From: a virus
Strand: one strand, 5' to 3'
DNA: 61,917 bases
Virus record (IMG/VR): IMGVR_UViG_3300014839_000001
Span: 1 to 61,917 of that record
Shown here: positions 48,612 through 57,522 of the stretch, in pieces
Position numbering within the stretch: position 1 is the stretch's first letter
How the letters are laid out: every line of letters begins with the position of its first letter
The notes under the pieces: generated by a model
Told to the model about the DNA's origin: nothing
What the model saw: only the letters and a program-made list of their open reading frames with translations
Databases searched by the model: none
Program-made: the position numbers and the translations under genes

Positions 48612-49378
48612 CTACTTTCGTTTAGGTGAAATTAGTTCTTCGATCTCTTTACGTCGTTCGCTTTTTTCAAACCCTGTTAATTCCACTTCGTCACCTGGCT
48701 TGAAAATTTCCTCTTCGTACTCTTCTCTTACCAGTTCTTCTACGTCTGGGTCGTATGGCTCCATGCACACTTCGCAGACTGTCTGCGTCAGCTTTGGTCG
48801 GCAGTGGGGGTGGGCTCTTCTGATTCGCTCGTCCCAGTCAAGCTCTTGATTAAGGAAAGTCCAAATGAGCTGTCCTGAAGTTGCGTGCGCGTGAGACTCG
48901 AAAGGAAGTTTCTTAGATACCACCAAGGTCTGCCAGACAATACGTTCCAGTCGATCATTTCCAAGACTTTTTTTAGTTCCACCAACTCTTCTTCAGAAAC
49001 CCCATCGAGCTTCGGTGAAGAGAATTCCATCATCATCTGATATTCCTCAGCGAGTCCGTTAATTTCGTCACTGTTGAGTGTTTCAAGTAGTTCCTCTAAC
49101 GAATCAAAGACGCGCTCTTTCAAGTTGTCAGGATTCCGCATTGCGTAAAAAAGCGTAGAAGAGCGAAACCGTTTATCCATCCCTTGCTGGCCGTATGTGT
49201 TGTCTTCCGCCCCAAGGTGGCTCGCTTCGACCCACGCCATTTCCTCTTCTGCTTCAATGAGAGGAACCAACGCGATTCTGTTTTCACCACGAAGGTTGAC
49301 AAAGGTTGGAGCCTCTTGCCCCAACCGCATCTTTTTCAGTCTGTTTGATTTTTTGATTGCCTCACTAATGGCTCCCAT
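48612..49378 (-). CDS. tail assembly chaperone GT, -1 frameshift product (~255 aa)
   Basis: The 196-aa protein frame is 49378-48788 and a second frame is open 48612 to beyond 48974. The heptamer A-AAA-AAA (minus strand, plus coordinates 48974-48968) lies in codons CTA AAA AAA GTC; a one-base slip joins residue 137 to a 118-aa C-terminal part rich in acidic residues (EELVREEYEEEIFKPGDEVE). The in-frame second ORF has no good start. This is the G/GT arrangement of lambda-type tails. Confidence 0.8.
48788..49378 (-). CDS. tail assembly chaperone G (zero-frame product, 196 aa)
   Basis: Helical acidic protein: LVPLIEAEEEMAWVEASHLG, EELLETLNSDEINGLAEEYQ. It lies immediately upstream of the tape measure gene and contains the slippery A7. 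It would bind tape measure with the GT form to guide tail assembly. Confidence 0.8.
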   Translation of the reverse strand: MGAISEAIKKSNRLKKMRLGQEAPTFVNLRGENRIALVPLIEAEEEMAWVEASHLGAEDNTYGQQGMDKRFRSSTLFYAMRNPDNLKERVFDSLEELLETLNSDEINGLAEEYQMMMEFSSPKLDGVSEEELVELKKVLEMIDWNVLSGRPWWYLRNFLSSLTRTQLQDSSFGLSLIKSLTGTSESEEPTPTADQS

Positions 49379-49709
49379 TTCCTGCCGCCTTTCTTTCTGA
49401 AATTAACATTTTCGCCGCCTCGACAGAATGAACCAATATCATTCCCGATGGAATTCCGTACACGGTTCTGTCGCAACAATGAACGCGCCCGATGAAAAAG
49501 TAATCAGACGCGTTCCCTTTTGTTTCGCCGGTTTCCTCGGGAGTTACAATTGGGTCATTCTTCCCGCAGTAAGGGCAGGTTGGAAGAGCCTCAGCAAACT
49601 CGATCTGTTCCGTCTGCTCTTTGGCAAGCCGAAGAAGCTCTTCGCTAGCCTCAGCACTTCTTACGAGCGCGTTAGCTCCTCTTTCAATTAGCTCTTCTGT
49701 TCTTGACAT
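49365..49709 (-). CDS. zinc-type protein in tail cluster (114 aa)
   Basis: Coiled N-terminus (SAEASEELLRLAKEQTEQI), then CPYCGKND...HCCDRTVYGI, a zinc knuckle. It lies between tube and chaperone. Function unknown; overlaps chaperone by 14 bp. Confidence 0.7.
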   Translation of the reverse strand: MSRTEELIERGANALVRSAEASEELLRLAKEQTEQIEFAEALPTCPYCGKNDPIVTPEETGETKGNASDYFFIGRVHCCDRTVYGIPSGMILVHSVEAAKMLISERKAAGNGSH

Positions 49710-49728
49710 TTACCCGTCTCCTTATCTA

Positions 49729-50130
49729 TCAACTCCGAGAGTAACCTGGAACGCTCACAGTGCAGTTCAATGTCACGCTGTCTTGCGTTGAACTGATGCT
49801 GATGCTCGTCCAGTTGCAGTTAGTGTAAACCTGCCTTCCGTCACCCCTGCGAGTGATGATTTCAAAGTCTCGCAGTGTTTTCAACGTACTTTCGTCGTTC
49901 AACCCTCTCGCTACACCTTGCTTGAGAAGCAAAGCCGAGAATGACACTTCATCAGCGTCAGCCTTGCGCACAGTACGAAGGATCGGGCCGTCAACGCCAA
50001 AGCCGCCGTGATAGGTGACTTCTTGGTTCAATGTCTCAGTCATATCTTGTGTAGCAGCAAAATCTTCGCCTGCGACGAACAGACCAAGATCAACTGCATT
50101 AAGACCCTCTAGGAACGGTATGATAATCAC
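49729..50130 (-). CDS. tail tube protein (133 aa)
   Basis: The start is GTG 50130 with GAGAGGAT upstream. It has LGLFVAGEDFAATQDMTETL and SFSALLLKQG, ending in WTSISISSTQDSVTLNCTVS. Position after the sheath gene and the size are those of a tube. Confidence 0.8.
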   Translation of the reverse strand: MIIIPFLEGLNAVDLGLFVAGEDFAATQDMTETLNQEVTYHGGFGVDGPILRTVRKADADEVSFSALLLKQGVARGLNDESTLKTLRDFEIITRRGDGRQVYTNCNWTSISISSTQDSVTLNCTVSVPGYSRS

Positions 50131-50138
50131 ATCCTCTC

Positions 50139-51269
50139 TTAAACGGGAATTTCAAGATGGCCATCGACCAGGATGGTCGAAATGCCACGAACGACTTGCC
50201 CGGTGTAGCTAACTGTAAGCTGCCGGTTGTCAGGCGAACTTGTAATTGCTACGCCATAGCCCATCTTTCCGTCTGGCTGCAAAACCATGAGCAGCCAATT
50301 GGAACGATCAGCAAGGAGCGCTGCGACACCCGCCTGAAGGTCAGCCCTTGTAGCTGCCGTATTGCCCCGACGCAGATACTTGCTGTCAATGCAATACTTT
50401 TTTACATCGAGGAAGAGCTGATCCACAATGAGCCGAGTCATCAACGCGTCGAACGTTTCATCCGTGGTGTAAGTGGTCCGCAGATGCGTCACTTCAACCC
50501 CGCCGTACTGATTCTGCTTCAGCGGAGAAACACCACCCTGAAGAAGAGTCTCGAACTCATTGTCAGGAGTACCAGCATTTGCCTTCACACGAAACAGCGG
50601 AAGACCGAAGGCGTCTTTTTCAATTCCTGTCAGCCCTGCGAGAGTGTAGGTATCAAGATCGTCTGAAATGTCAAGGTTCTTGCTAACAGACGCCGCCACA
50701 GCAGCCGCCGCAAAGCTTCCGTTTTGCAAAACGCCAACGTCATCATAGACACCAGGCCCGACCAAGACGAAACGCTTCGACGCAATAGCTGTCGCCGCTG
50801 AAATCAATTCGCCCTTGGTCTTGCCAGAAGCAAGACCGCCAAAAGCAATCTGCTTGTTGTAGATTCCTTCCGCCGACAAGCACGACTCAGCCAAACCAAC
50901 CAAATCAGCTTGCACGTTGCTGTCCGTGAGCCGAATTCGGATTGTGCTGTCGTCTTCGAGCTGAGCCCACACTGCTTGCCGATCTTCAAGCGCAGGAGTT
51001 TCTGCCTCCGCTGACGCAACAGCTATCACCGAAGCAACTCCTCGCTTAAGCAAGAAGAGAATGAGCGCTGTCAAACTAGACGTAGCACTAGCACCGAACG
51101 CAGTTACCGCTTCAAACGGGGACGTGATGGTTTCAGCAGTACCGACTGTCGCATCGCCATCAGCACCCATTTTACCTTCGACCGCGATCGGTAGGTAAAG
51201 AGACTCTGAAAAAATTGGCCCGAGAGTGCTCGCATCAATAATGTCAGGATAAAGTTGAGAACTTGACAT
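50139..51269 (-). CDS. tail sheath protein (376 aa)
   Basis: FEAVTAFGASATSSLTALIL at the N-terminal region, KRFVLVGPGVYDD and AAAAVAASVSKN in the middle, and VSYTGQVVRGISTILVDGHL at the end fit the contractile sheath family. It is the key evidence for a myovirus. TAGGAGGAGGTTAA precedes ATG 51269. Confidence 0.9.
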   Translation of the reverse strand: MSSSQLYPDIIDASTLGPIFSESLYLPIAVEGKMGADGDATVGTAETITSPFEAVTAFGASATSSLTALILFLLKRGVASVIAVASAEAETPALEDRQAVWAQLEDDSTIRIRLTDSNVQADLVGLAESCLSAEGIYNKQIAFGGLASGKTKGELISAATAIASKRFVLVGPGVYDDVGVLQNGSFAAAAVAASVSKNLDISDDLDTYTLAGLTGIEKDAFGLPLFRVKANAGTPDNEFETLLQGGVSPLKQNQYGGVEVTHLRTTYTTDETFDALMTRLIVDQLFLDVKKYCIDSKYLRRGNTAATRADLQAGVAALLADRSNWLLMVLQPDGKMGYGVAITSSPDNRQLTVSYTGQVVRGISTILVDGHLEIPV

Positions 51270-51296
51270 TTAACCTCCTCCTATCTGTTTGTGAAA

Positions 51297-51860
51297 CTAT
51301 GGTTGTTGGACGATTTCATCAACGTATGGCCCTGGCGCTTGCGTCTTGCGCGTGTAGACGCGTACACGCAACGTGGTATTGACGCTTCTGAAAACTGTCA
51401 CATCATTTATCGTGTCGTTCATGAATCTTCCTCCCCCAAACGCTATTATTTCAATACCGTCTGTAAAGGCCATACACGCTACGAAGGCTGAAGGGCCGTG
51501 GAACAGGGTATCGAGGTCTTCGCGTGCTGCGAGGCGAGCTGTAGGCCCGCCAGCTTCGATGCTAGCCCACGTTTCTACGTTGAACGTCACCAAACGGCTT
51601 CCTGCCTCATGTTCGATGATCTCGCCGGTGCCTGTGTTGTAGTCGGCGTCAACAACATTGTCACCAAAACCAAAGTTTGGTGCGTCAACGTCATCTATTT
51701 CAAAGCTGATTAGCGTTTTTGGTATCGGCACCTTCTTTATGTCGCTAGGGCTCGGGTGCGAAAAGATGATTTCATACAAGTCCAAGTCAAGCACGCTTTC
51801 AACGTACTCTCTCAGAGCGTCGTTAAGAGACGTTGCCCACTTGTCAGGGTTGAAGGTCAT
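51297..51860 (-). CDS. tail terminator/completion protein (187 aa)
   Basis: ATG 51860 (MTFNPDKWATSL) overlaps the upstream stop. LISFEIDDVDAPNFGFGDNV and the FNVETWASIEAGGPTARLAA stretch resemble tail-terminator or minor tail proteins. Position between head-tail connector and sheath supports it. Confidence 0.65.
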   Translation of the reverse strand: MTFNPDKWATSLNDALREYVESVLDLDLYEIIFSHPSPSDIKKVPIPKTLISFEIDDVDAPNFGFGDNVVDADYNTGTGEIIEHEAGSRLVTFNVETWASIEAGGPTARLAAREDLDTLFHGPSAFVACMAFTDGIEIIAFGGGRFMNDTINDVTVFRSVNTTLRVRVYTRKTQAPGPYVDEIVQQP

Positions 51861-51864
51861 GCGC

Positions 51865-52416
51865 CTATCCACCGCCCTTGGCTCGTGACACATAGCCCAT
51901 TGCGCCGGGGATCATTGAAAAGATCGCGGCAGATGATTTGAAATGTCCGTGGTTGTCGCGCAGATTTCCGAAGGTTCCTTTCAATACTCTTTTTCCGAGT
52001 GCTGTGGTTGACGAAAACGCAAGCGTCTCAATGACAGAGGTTTTCATGATCGGTCGGCGTCTTGCGTGACCGCCTCTGAAAATTCCAAATTCTACGGCAA
52101 TGGCACCGCGAGTCGGGTTAGCAGTACGCCAAATACCTAGTCCAACTTTTTTCACATACCAACCCTGATAGGTTTCACTTGTCAACCGCGCAACAGGGTC
52201 AAGCCAAGGGCGACCGCCAACTGGCCCACGATAATGCCATTGACAACGAGCCTGCATGAACTTAGCGTGCAGCTCAGCAACAACGTCCATGACAAAGACG
52301 TACTCCCTTGATGCCGTATCAAAGTCTTTTGCCACGCGCTCAAGTTCCTCAAACGTTTGGCGCGATAAACCCATCGCGCCCGGAATGGCAGCAGTTCGAT
52401 TTCCCCAAGTGGCCAT
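51865..52416 (-). CDS. neck protein, HK97 gp10-like (183 aa)
   Basis: LHAKFMQARCQWHYRGPVGG and GYVSRAKGGG are compatible with gp10-like neck proteins. Overlaps the next by 1 bp. Confidence rests on position. Confidence 0.65.
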   Translation of the reverse strand: MATWGNRTAAIPGAMGLSRQTFEELERVAKDFDTASREYVFVMDVVAELHAKFMQARCQWHYRGPVGGRPWLDPVARLTSETYQGWYVKKVGLGIWRTANPTRGAIAVEFGIFRGGHARRRPIMKTSVIETLAFSSTTALGKRVLKGTFGNLRDNHGHFKSSAAIFSMIPGAMGYVSRAKGGG

Positions 52417-52919
52417 TAGGTGACATTCCTATCGGTAGCGATTAAGCGTAGCCCTACCTCGAAGTGGTGGGGGTTGCCGTCTGCTGGGTCAGGTACCAGG
52501 TTTACGCATACTACCAGGAAACGACGACCCCTGAACAGAACGTATTCCTCACCGCTCTGGCTCCAATCCATGAAGTCAATTTCAATCCCGCCAAAAGTCA
52601 ACGGAAAAATTCCGATGTGGTCGTTTATTTTAATTTCACCAGGAAACATTCCAGAGATGTACTCTGATTGCATTCTTCTTACCGCGCCAGCTTGGACAAG
52701 TTGAACAAACGCTTTTCCTTCAATTTCAACAACCGCTGGGTCGAGCATTCCGCGCTCGTTGCACATAACCGCGCCAGAATTTTCTTTGTGCCAGCGCAAG
52801 TCCCTGAATCCTGCCGATGAAAGGCAAGGACAAGCGGTGCCGCCAGTCTCGCGGTGATACGTCACGATCGACCCGCTAATTGCTGCGCGTTTTTCAAATG
52901 CTATTTTGTTTGCGCTCAT
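52416..52919 (-). CDS. head-tail joining protein candidate (167 aa)
   Basis: ATG 52919 (MSANKIAFEKR) has no clear ribosome-binding site. CPCLSSAGFRDLRWHKENSG and IFPLTFGGIEIDFMDWS are recognisable strands. It follows the glycine-rich gene by 22 bases. Probably a connector; family not certain. Confidence 0.6.
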   Translation of the reverse strand: MSANKIAFEKRAAISGSIVTYHRETGGTACPCLSSAGFRDLRWHKENSGAVMCNERGMLDPAVVEIEGKAFVQLVQAGAVRRMQSEYISGMFPGEIKINDHIGIFPLTFGGIEIDFMDWSQSGEEYVLFRGRRFLVVCVNLVPDPADGNPHHFEVGLRLIATDRNVT

Positions 52920-52941
52920 TGATTTTTTTTCAAACTGTGAA

Positions 52942-54288
52942 TTAGAACCATGTTGTAACCCGCACTTCCCCTCGTCCGCCTGCGCCGCCTGCGCCGCCAG
53001 TTCTGGCCGCCCCGCCGCCGCCGCCACCTCCGCCGGGTGCGCCGCCTGCGCCGCCTGCGCCGCCGTCATGAACTTGATCTGAGCGCCAGCCGGAGCCACC
53101 GCCACCGCCTGCGCCACTCTTGATAGAGGTTCCCGCATTACCAGCGCCACCCGGAGCCGTGCCGCCTCCTCCGTTACCCCACACACTCGTAGCGCCGCCA
53201 GCTCCTGCCGTGCTGGCGCTCGTTACCATTACCTCGGCTCCGCCGCCGCCGCCGCCGCCACCACGCAGAGAGCAGCCACCATTCATCCCAACGTATGAAC
53301 CGCCGACACCACCACGACCGCCAGCCCCTCCACCCGCTTCTGCCGCAGCGCCGTGGGCATAGGCGTAAGTCCCGCCAGCACCGCCTTCTCCTAGTCCGGC
53401 TGCAGCCACGGCCGTATCTGATGCCCGAGGAGAACCGCCGACCGAGCCCACGTTGATAACTCCAGCCCCGCCTGCAGAACCAGATCCTCCGCCACCGCCG
53501 CCGGATGCGGGACCAGAGGCAAGGAGTCCCTTTGAACCACCACCACCGCCGTAGGCAGTCAGATACCCTCCGAAGGACGAGGGGTTGCCTGCGTTACCAT
53601 TCGCGTCGTGTACCCCGCCAGCCACCTGCGCGCCGACTGTAACTGCGATGGTATCCGTGAGATCGGTAGCCTCGAACATTCTCTCGGGACATGCTCCGCC
53701 GCCACCGCCGCCACCGCCATCGCCGTTTGCAGATGAAACAGACTGCCCGCCGCCGCCCGAGCCGCCGCCGCCGACGCAACGCACCTTGACGGTCTTGGCA
53801 CCCGATGGTTTCGACCAAGTGCCGTTGCCGGTGAAAGTCTGAATGTCACACAGAAGCGCCCTCGTGCTAAGAGTGGCCCCGCCGTCTTTGATGGTCTTGC
53901 CAGTAACCCCATCAAAAACGGCTACGCGGTTGTCTACTGCCGAGGCTGGGCCTGCGACCTTTGTACCAACGATGGTCTTTGTGGCGTGCTGCGTTGCAAT
54001 CTTGGTAGCCGAGTCTGCGGCAAGAGTTACGTCCGCATCAAGATCGGCAGCCTTGAGTTGTACGTCGTTGGTGACTGACCCAAGGCCGACATCAGCGGAC
54101 GTTAGCGCTGTCCAAGCGAGCGCCCCACCAACTGTCTTGAGCCACTTGCCGTTGTTAGCCGCAGCGCCAAACGCCAACGCGTGAGGGACAAGCGCACCGA
54201 GAACACTGTCATAAACAAAGCCCTGACCATCAACCGGCGTTTGTACGTCGTCAAGATCACGAAATCTTGTGATTATGCGAGGAGTCAT
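52942..54288 (-). CDS. glycine-rich minor structural protein (448 aa)
   Basis: The first 140 residues resemble tail-fibre-type domains (DVGLGSVTNDVQLKAADLDA). About residues 165-440 have repeated Gly runs (GDGGGGGGGGA, GGAGGAPGGGGGGGG) separated by short hydrophobic strands, similar to the polyglycine-II sandwich of the S16 gp38 adhesin. Its place between connector and capsid genes is odd for an adhesin. It may be a fibre or a head decoration. Confidence 0.65.
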   Translation of the reverse strand: MTPRIITRFRDLDDVQTPVDGQGFVYDSVLGALVPHALAFGAAANNGKWLKTVGGALAWTALTSADVGLGSVTNDVQLKAADLDADVTLAADSATKIATQHATKTIVGTKVAGPASAVDNRVAVFDGVTGKTIKDGGATLSTRALLCDIQTFTGNGTWSKPSGAKTVKVRCVGGGGSGGGGQSVSSANGDGGGGGGGGACPERMFEATDLTDTIAVTVGAQVAGGVHDANGNAGNPSSFGGYLTAYGGGGGSKGLLASGPASGGGGGGSGSAGGAGVINVGSVGGSPRASDTAVAAAGLGEGGAGGTYAYAHGAAAEAGGGAGGRGGVGGSYVGMNGGCSLRGGGGGGGGAEVMVTSASTAGAGGATSVWGNGGGGTAPGGAGNAGTSIKSGAGGGGGSGWRSDQVHDGGAGGAGGAPGGGGGGGGAARTGGAGGAGGRGEVRVTTWF

Positions 54289-54974
54289 CCGATGTCAATC
54301 AGTAGCCGGGATATGTCAACGTTGATCGAACTTGCGTTGTTAGTTCCAGTCGGGTCGATATCTTCAAGAAGCAAAACTATGCTGCAATTGATTCCAAGCA
54401 ACGCGTTGGCTTCACTCACCAACGTACTTATGAGCACCTTTTTGCTTGCAAGCGAGCCGACGCCTGACTTCTGACTCACGAGCCCAGCGGTGTAACTCTC
54501 GTCTGTCTGCGTCTGCGCGAGACTATGAAGCTGCGCACGCGCGAGAGACAGAAGAGTGAGCCCTTCAAGCTGCGCATAAGTGGCAACTATCGCTGCGTCG
54601 TATGGCGTTTCAGTGACAAAGAATCTTGAGACTACCCATTCGCAAACCTGCGCTACCAAGTTTTCATCCAAAGTCGCATCACGTAGCATAACTCGATCGA
54701 TCAGTTTTGAAACAAGCAAAAAAGTACCACCTTGGACGGCACCTGAAAAGTCGGTAGCCGCTCCCTTATTGTCAACCCACTGAATCCTAAACCAATCAGC
54801 CGTGCTAATAGCTTGGTCGGTTGTGTAACGTGTCAAATAACCAGGGTACTCACCAATTTCAGTTACCGTTTCAATCAGCGTGAACTCACCGTCTTTGGAC
54901 GTTCCTTCAAAGATTGACAACGATACTATATCGGGGTTAGTCGGTGGTAAAAAGTCGAGTGCTACTGATGCCAT
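54285..54974 (-). CDS. structural protein with FN3-like N-terminus (229 aa)
   Basis: LSIFEGTSKDGEFTLIETVT and GYLTRYTTDQAISTADWFRI look like an Ig/FN3-type fold; the remainder is helical. It overlaps the glycine-rich gene by 4 bp. Possible connector or fibre accessory. Confidence 0.6.
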   Translation of the reverse strand: MASVALDFLPPTNPDIVSLSIFEGTSKDGEFTLIETVTEIGEYPGYLTRYTTDQAISTADWFRIQWVDNKGAATDFSGAVQGGTFLLVSKLIDRVMLRDATLDENLVAQVCEWVVSRFFVTETPYDAAIVATYAQLEGLTLLSLARAQLHSLAQTQTDESYTAGLVSQKSGVGSLASKKVLISTLVSEANALLGINCSIVLLLEDIDPTGTNNASSINVDISRLLIDIG

Positions 54975-55855
54975 TACAATCCCACCTTTGTCAGTGTTGC
55001 GTCAGGGTTTGAAATTATGCCGCCGCCCTCTTGTTCAAGTCTCGCGCTAGTCAGAACAGGTGCGTCTTCTTTTGCGCTTGTCAAAACAGCTTCAGAAGTA
55101 CCAAGCGTGTCAACCTTTCTTTGGAACCGCGTTCTAGTTGCAAGATCGTTTTCAACGACCCTTGCGACATGCGCCGATTTACGAACAATCATTGTCCATA
55201 CAGCGTCTTGAGTCGTTGCTGTCTTAACCGAGAACCCACGATCCGCAGATACCTTTGTAACAATTTCACTTTCATGCAAGGCAGTCAAAGCTTTCGCCTT
55301 GATTATTCGCGCTGGAAGAATGGTGCTGGTTTCAGTCGCGGTACTTACTGCAACTCGGACGGTGCGGCGTGGAACGATCGTTTCAGCTATGTCAGTCTCA
55401 GTTGCGCTCGACAAACGCCGCGAATGCTGTTTGACAAAGGCAAACACTGAATCATGTTCGATAGCCCCTCTGCGAGTGATGCGGTAACTCTTCCGTGGTC
55501 TGACGCTATCCGCTGAATCAATTTCACTTGACGACGTGAAACTCTTGGCTTTTTGAACCACAAACGCGCGTCCGGCATCAGTTTCAACTTTGCAAGCGAG
55601 CGCCCTGCTTTTTTTCTTCTTTGCGCGCAGAGAGATACCAATTTCAGTTATTTGCGCAAGATGTACTCGCTTGCAACGCGCAATTGAAAAAGCGGTATCC
55701 ATCTCTGCGAATTGCGACAACGCAATCGATCTGGAACAACGAATAGCGCCCGCACGCTCAGTCTCAGAAGTGCAGTTTAGCCTGCGAGCTTTGACGCGTG
55801 CAATTTCAAGCGCGGTGTCTGCCTCAGCCACAAAGTTCATATATGCGTCAGCCAC
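54974..55855 (-). CDS. repeat-containing structural protein (293 aa)
   Basis: About ten degenerate repeats of 22-25 residues share A-E-x-D-T-A/x-x-I-x-R-x-K-x-R (e.g. AEADTALEIARVKARRL, AEMDTAFSIARCKRVHL, SEIDSADSVRPRKSYRI). Similar ETDTAQ-type repeats occur in actinobacteriophage structural proteins. It probably forms a filament or wraps another protein. Confidence 0.7.
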   Translation of the reverse strand: MADAYMNFVAEADTALEIARVKARRLNCTSETERAGAIRCSRSIALSQFAEMDTAFSIARCKRVHLAQITEIGISLRAKKKKSRALACKVETDAGRAFVVQKAKSFTSSSEIDSADSVRPRKSYRITRRGAIEHDSVFAFVKQHSRRLSSATETDIAETIVPRRTVRVAVSTATETSTILPARIIKAKALTALHESEIVTKVSADRGFSVKTATTQDAVWTMIVRKSAHVARVVENDLATRTRFQRKVDTLGTSEAVLTSAKEDAPVLTSARLEQEGGGIISNPDATLTKVGL

Positions 55856-55875
55856 GGTTGTTCCTTTTCCTAAAA

Positions 55876-56346
55876 TTATGCCGCTTTGTAAAAACCAGCC
55901 GCGTTAATCACGGCTGTAATGTCAGAACCGTCAGGCGTGACTGCAAAATCGTGTTGCGTCAGTGGGATACACGCTGAGTCAGGCGAAGCTGTCGCAGGGC
56001 GATAAGCAAGAATTAGGTCAGTCCATCCCGTACCTGCCGCTACCGCTGTCCATGTGGGATCGACTGGAATATCAAGTGCCATCCAGTCGTCAGTGTCATC
56101 AGGTGACAACGCGTTAAGATTAGCAGCCGAAAGAACTTTTCTTACATAGCCGCTATTTGTCACTTCTGTAGCGCCACCTGAAATTACAGCGGCGAGTGTA
56201 TCAAGGTCTTTCAATGTAGCGTCTGAGGTTGCACCTACATTGACAGCAACGACGACAAGTGCCGCTGTCGATGGGTCGGCTATTTTCACGCGATTATAAA
56301 GTTCCGCCACCCGACCCTTTGAAATGTTAAAGACGAAGTCCGACAT
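55876..56346 (-). CDS. minor head/decoration protein (156 aa)
   Basis: FNISKGRVAELYNRVKIADP and ALVVVAVNVGATSDATLKDL match a conserved family I know from actinobacteriophages that lies near capsid genes (KGRVxELYNRV). The C-terminus is beta-rich. Likely a decoration or accessory. Confidence 0.75.
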   Translation of the reverse strand: MSDFVFNISKGRVAELYNRVKIADPSTAALVVVAVNVGATSDATLKDLDTLAAVISGGATEVTNSGYVRKVLSAANLNALSPDDTDDWMALDIPVDPTWTAVAAGTGWTDLILAYRPATASPDSACIPLTQHDFAVTPDGSDITAVINAAGFYKAA

Positions 56347-56447
56347 TTTTGTTACCTCTTTCTGTTGAAAATCATTGGGGTTGATCCGTCAGTCAACCCC
56401 GCCGATTATCCACGCTTGATAGAAGTGGTTCCTCCTTATTTCACTGG

Positions 56448-57500
56448 TCAGGGCAGGGTTATCTTCTGGACTGAATTCTGAAGATCGGCATACAAACCAC
56501 GCCGAGCCCGTCCAACCTGTTGCCCTTCAACCAACCGTGAAATATCAGCAGGGCCGATGTCGATCCGAAGATCGTGGTGAACCAGTTCCTTCAACTTCCT
56601 CTTGGGATACACGAGGTAGCACGTACCCGGAGTAACGCCAGGATATGTCACTGACGTTGCCTTGTTGTCAATCGTCTCACCGTCGTAATAGATGATGGTG
56701 TCGATTGGCACGGTCGGCAACGGGTTGCCCAGCGCGTCACGAACCGGAGTGAGAAGTGCGTCCTCGATCTGGAACCTGTCCTGCTCAGACGCGAGCACGG
56801 CAGTACCACGACGCTGAGGAAGGGTACTGATCGAGTCAACGTATGCCTGCCGGAATGTCAGGTTCGTATTCTCCTGGTCAGTTGCTCCCGTTGCGTTCGC
56901 CGCAGTTGCATTCGCACCTACATAGGTACCGGCGATGATGGCACCAAGATGCAGATGGTTCAGCAACGCGTTGTAGGCACGACCGAACGCTCGGTTGTTC
57001 AGAGTAATGTTCCACGTCTGGTCGAACTCGACCATATCCTCTGTCCACTCGAACGCAGCCGCGTAAGTCGTGATCTTGCCGAACGAGGGCGAACCCGCCG
57101 CCAGCGTGCCGAATTGAACCTCGCCACCCTCGAACTTTTCGAGGAAGATGACATTTGCCTGCAACGTGTACTCATCGATCTGGAACACGCCACCGGGGAA
57201 CGGGCCTGGAATAGTGTCGTACAACGGGCCGTAGAGAAGCGGAATATCCGCAAGACCATCGGCTACGTCAATACGAACCTTTTCAAGCAGTTCCATCTGC
57301 CCCTGAGAAGTCGTGAGCATTTCTGAAATGTCAATATCTTCCTGCCAATCGACGTGGCGCATTCCGCCGCCATCGACCATCGCTGCTTGGATCATTTCGT
57401 TGATATAGAGATCGTTCAGCTCTTTATTTCCGCCGTTGATCGCCTCATGCAGCTTTGCGAGCTGCCGATCTTTGTCAATTACCTTCCAATACGATTCCAT
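56448..57500 (-). CDS. major capsid protein (350 aa)
   Basis: ITTYAAAFEWTEDMVEFDQT and NRAFGRAYNALLNHLHL lead to RRGTAVLASEQDRFQIEDAL and CYLVYPKRKLKELVHHDLR, typical of HK97-fold capsid proteins. Position after protease/scaffold and decoration genes confirms it. It is preceded by a GGGGTGAAAA site and separated from the next gene by a non-coding 100 bases. Confidence 0.92.
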   Translation of the reverse strand: MESYWKVIDKDRQLAKLHEAINGGNKELNDLYINEMIQAAMVDGGGMRHVDWQEDIDISEMLTTSQGQMELLEKVRIDVADGLADIPLLYGPLYDTIPGPFPGGVFQIDEYTLQANVIFLEKFEGGEVQFGTLAAGSPSFGKITTYAAAFEWTEDMVEFDQTWNITLNNRAFGRAYNALLNHLHLGAIIAGTYVGANATAANATGATDQENTNLTFRQAYVDSISTLPQRRGTAVLASEQDRFQIEDALLTPVRDALGNPLPTVPIDTIIYYDGETIDNKATSVTYPGVTPGTCYLVYPKRKLKELVHHDLRIDIGPADISRLVEGQQVGRARRGLYADLQNSVQKITLP

Positions 57501-57522
57501 TTGGTTTTTTCACCCCTTTCTG

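Noticed and set aside
53120-53842. Plus-strand Pro-rich frames opposite the glycine-rich gene
   Set aside because: Pro runs are the reverse complement of Gly codons; no start or family support.
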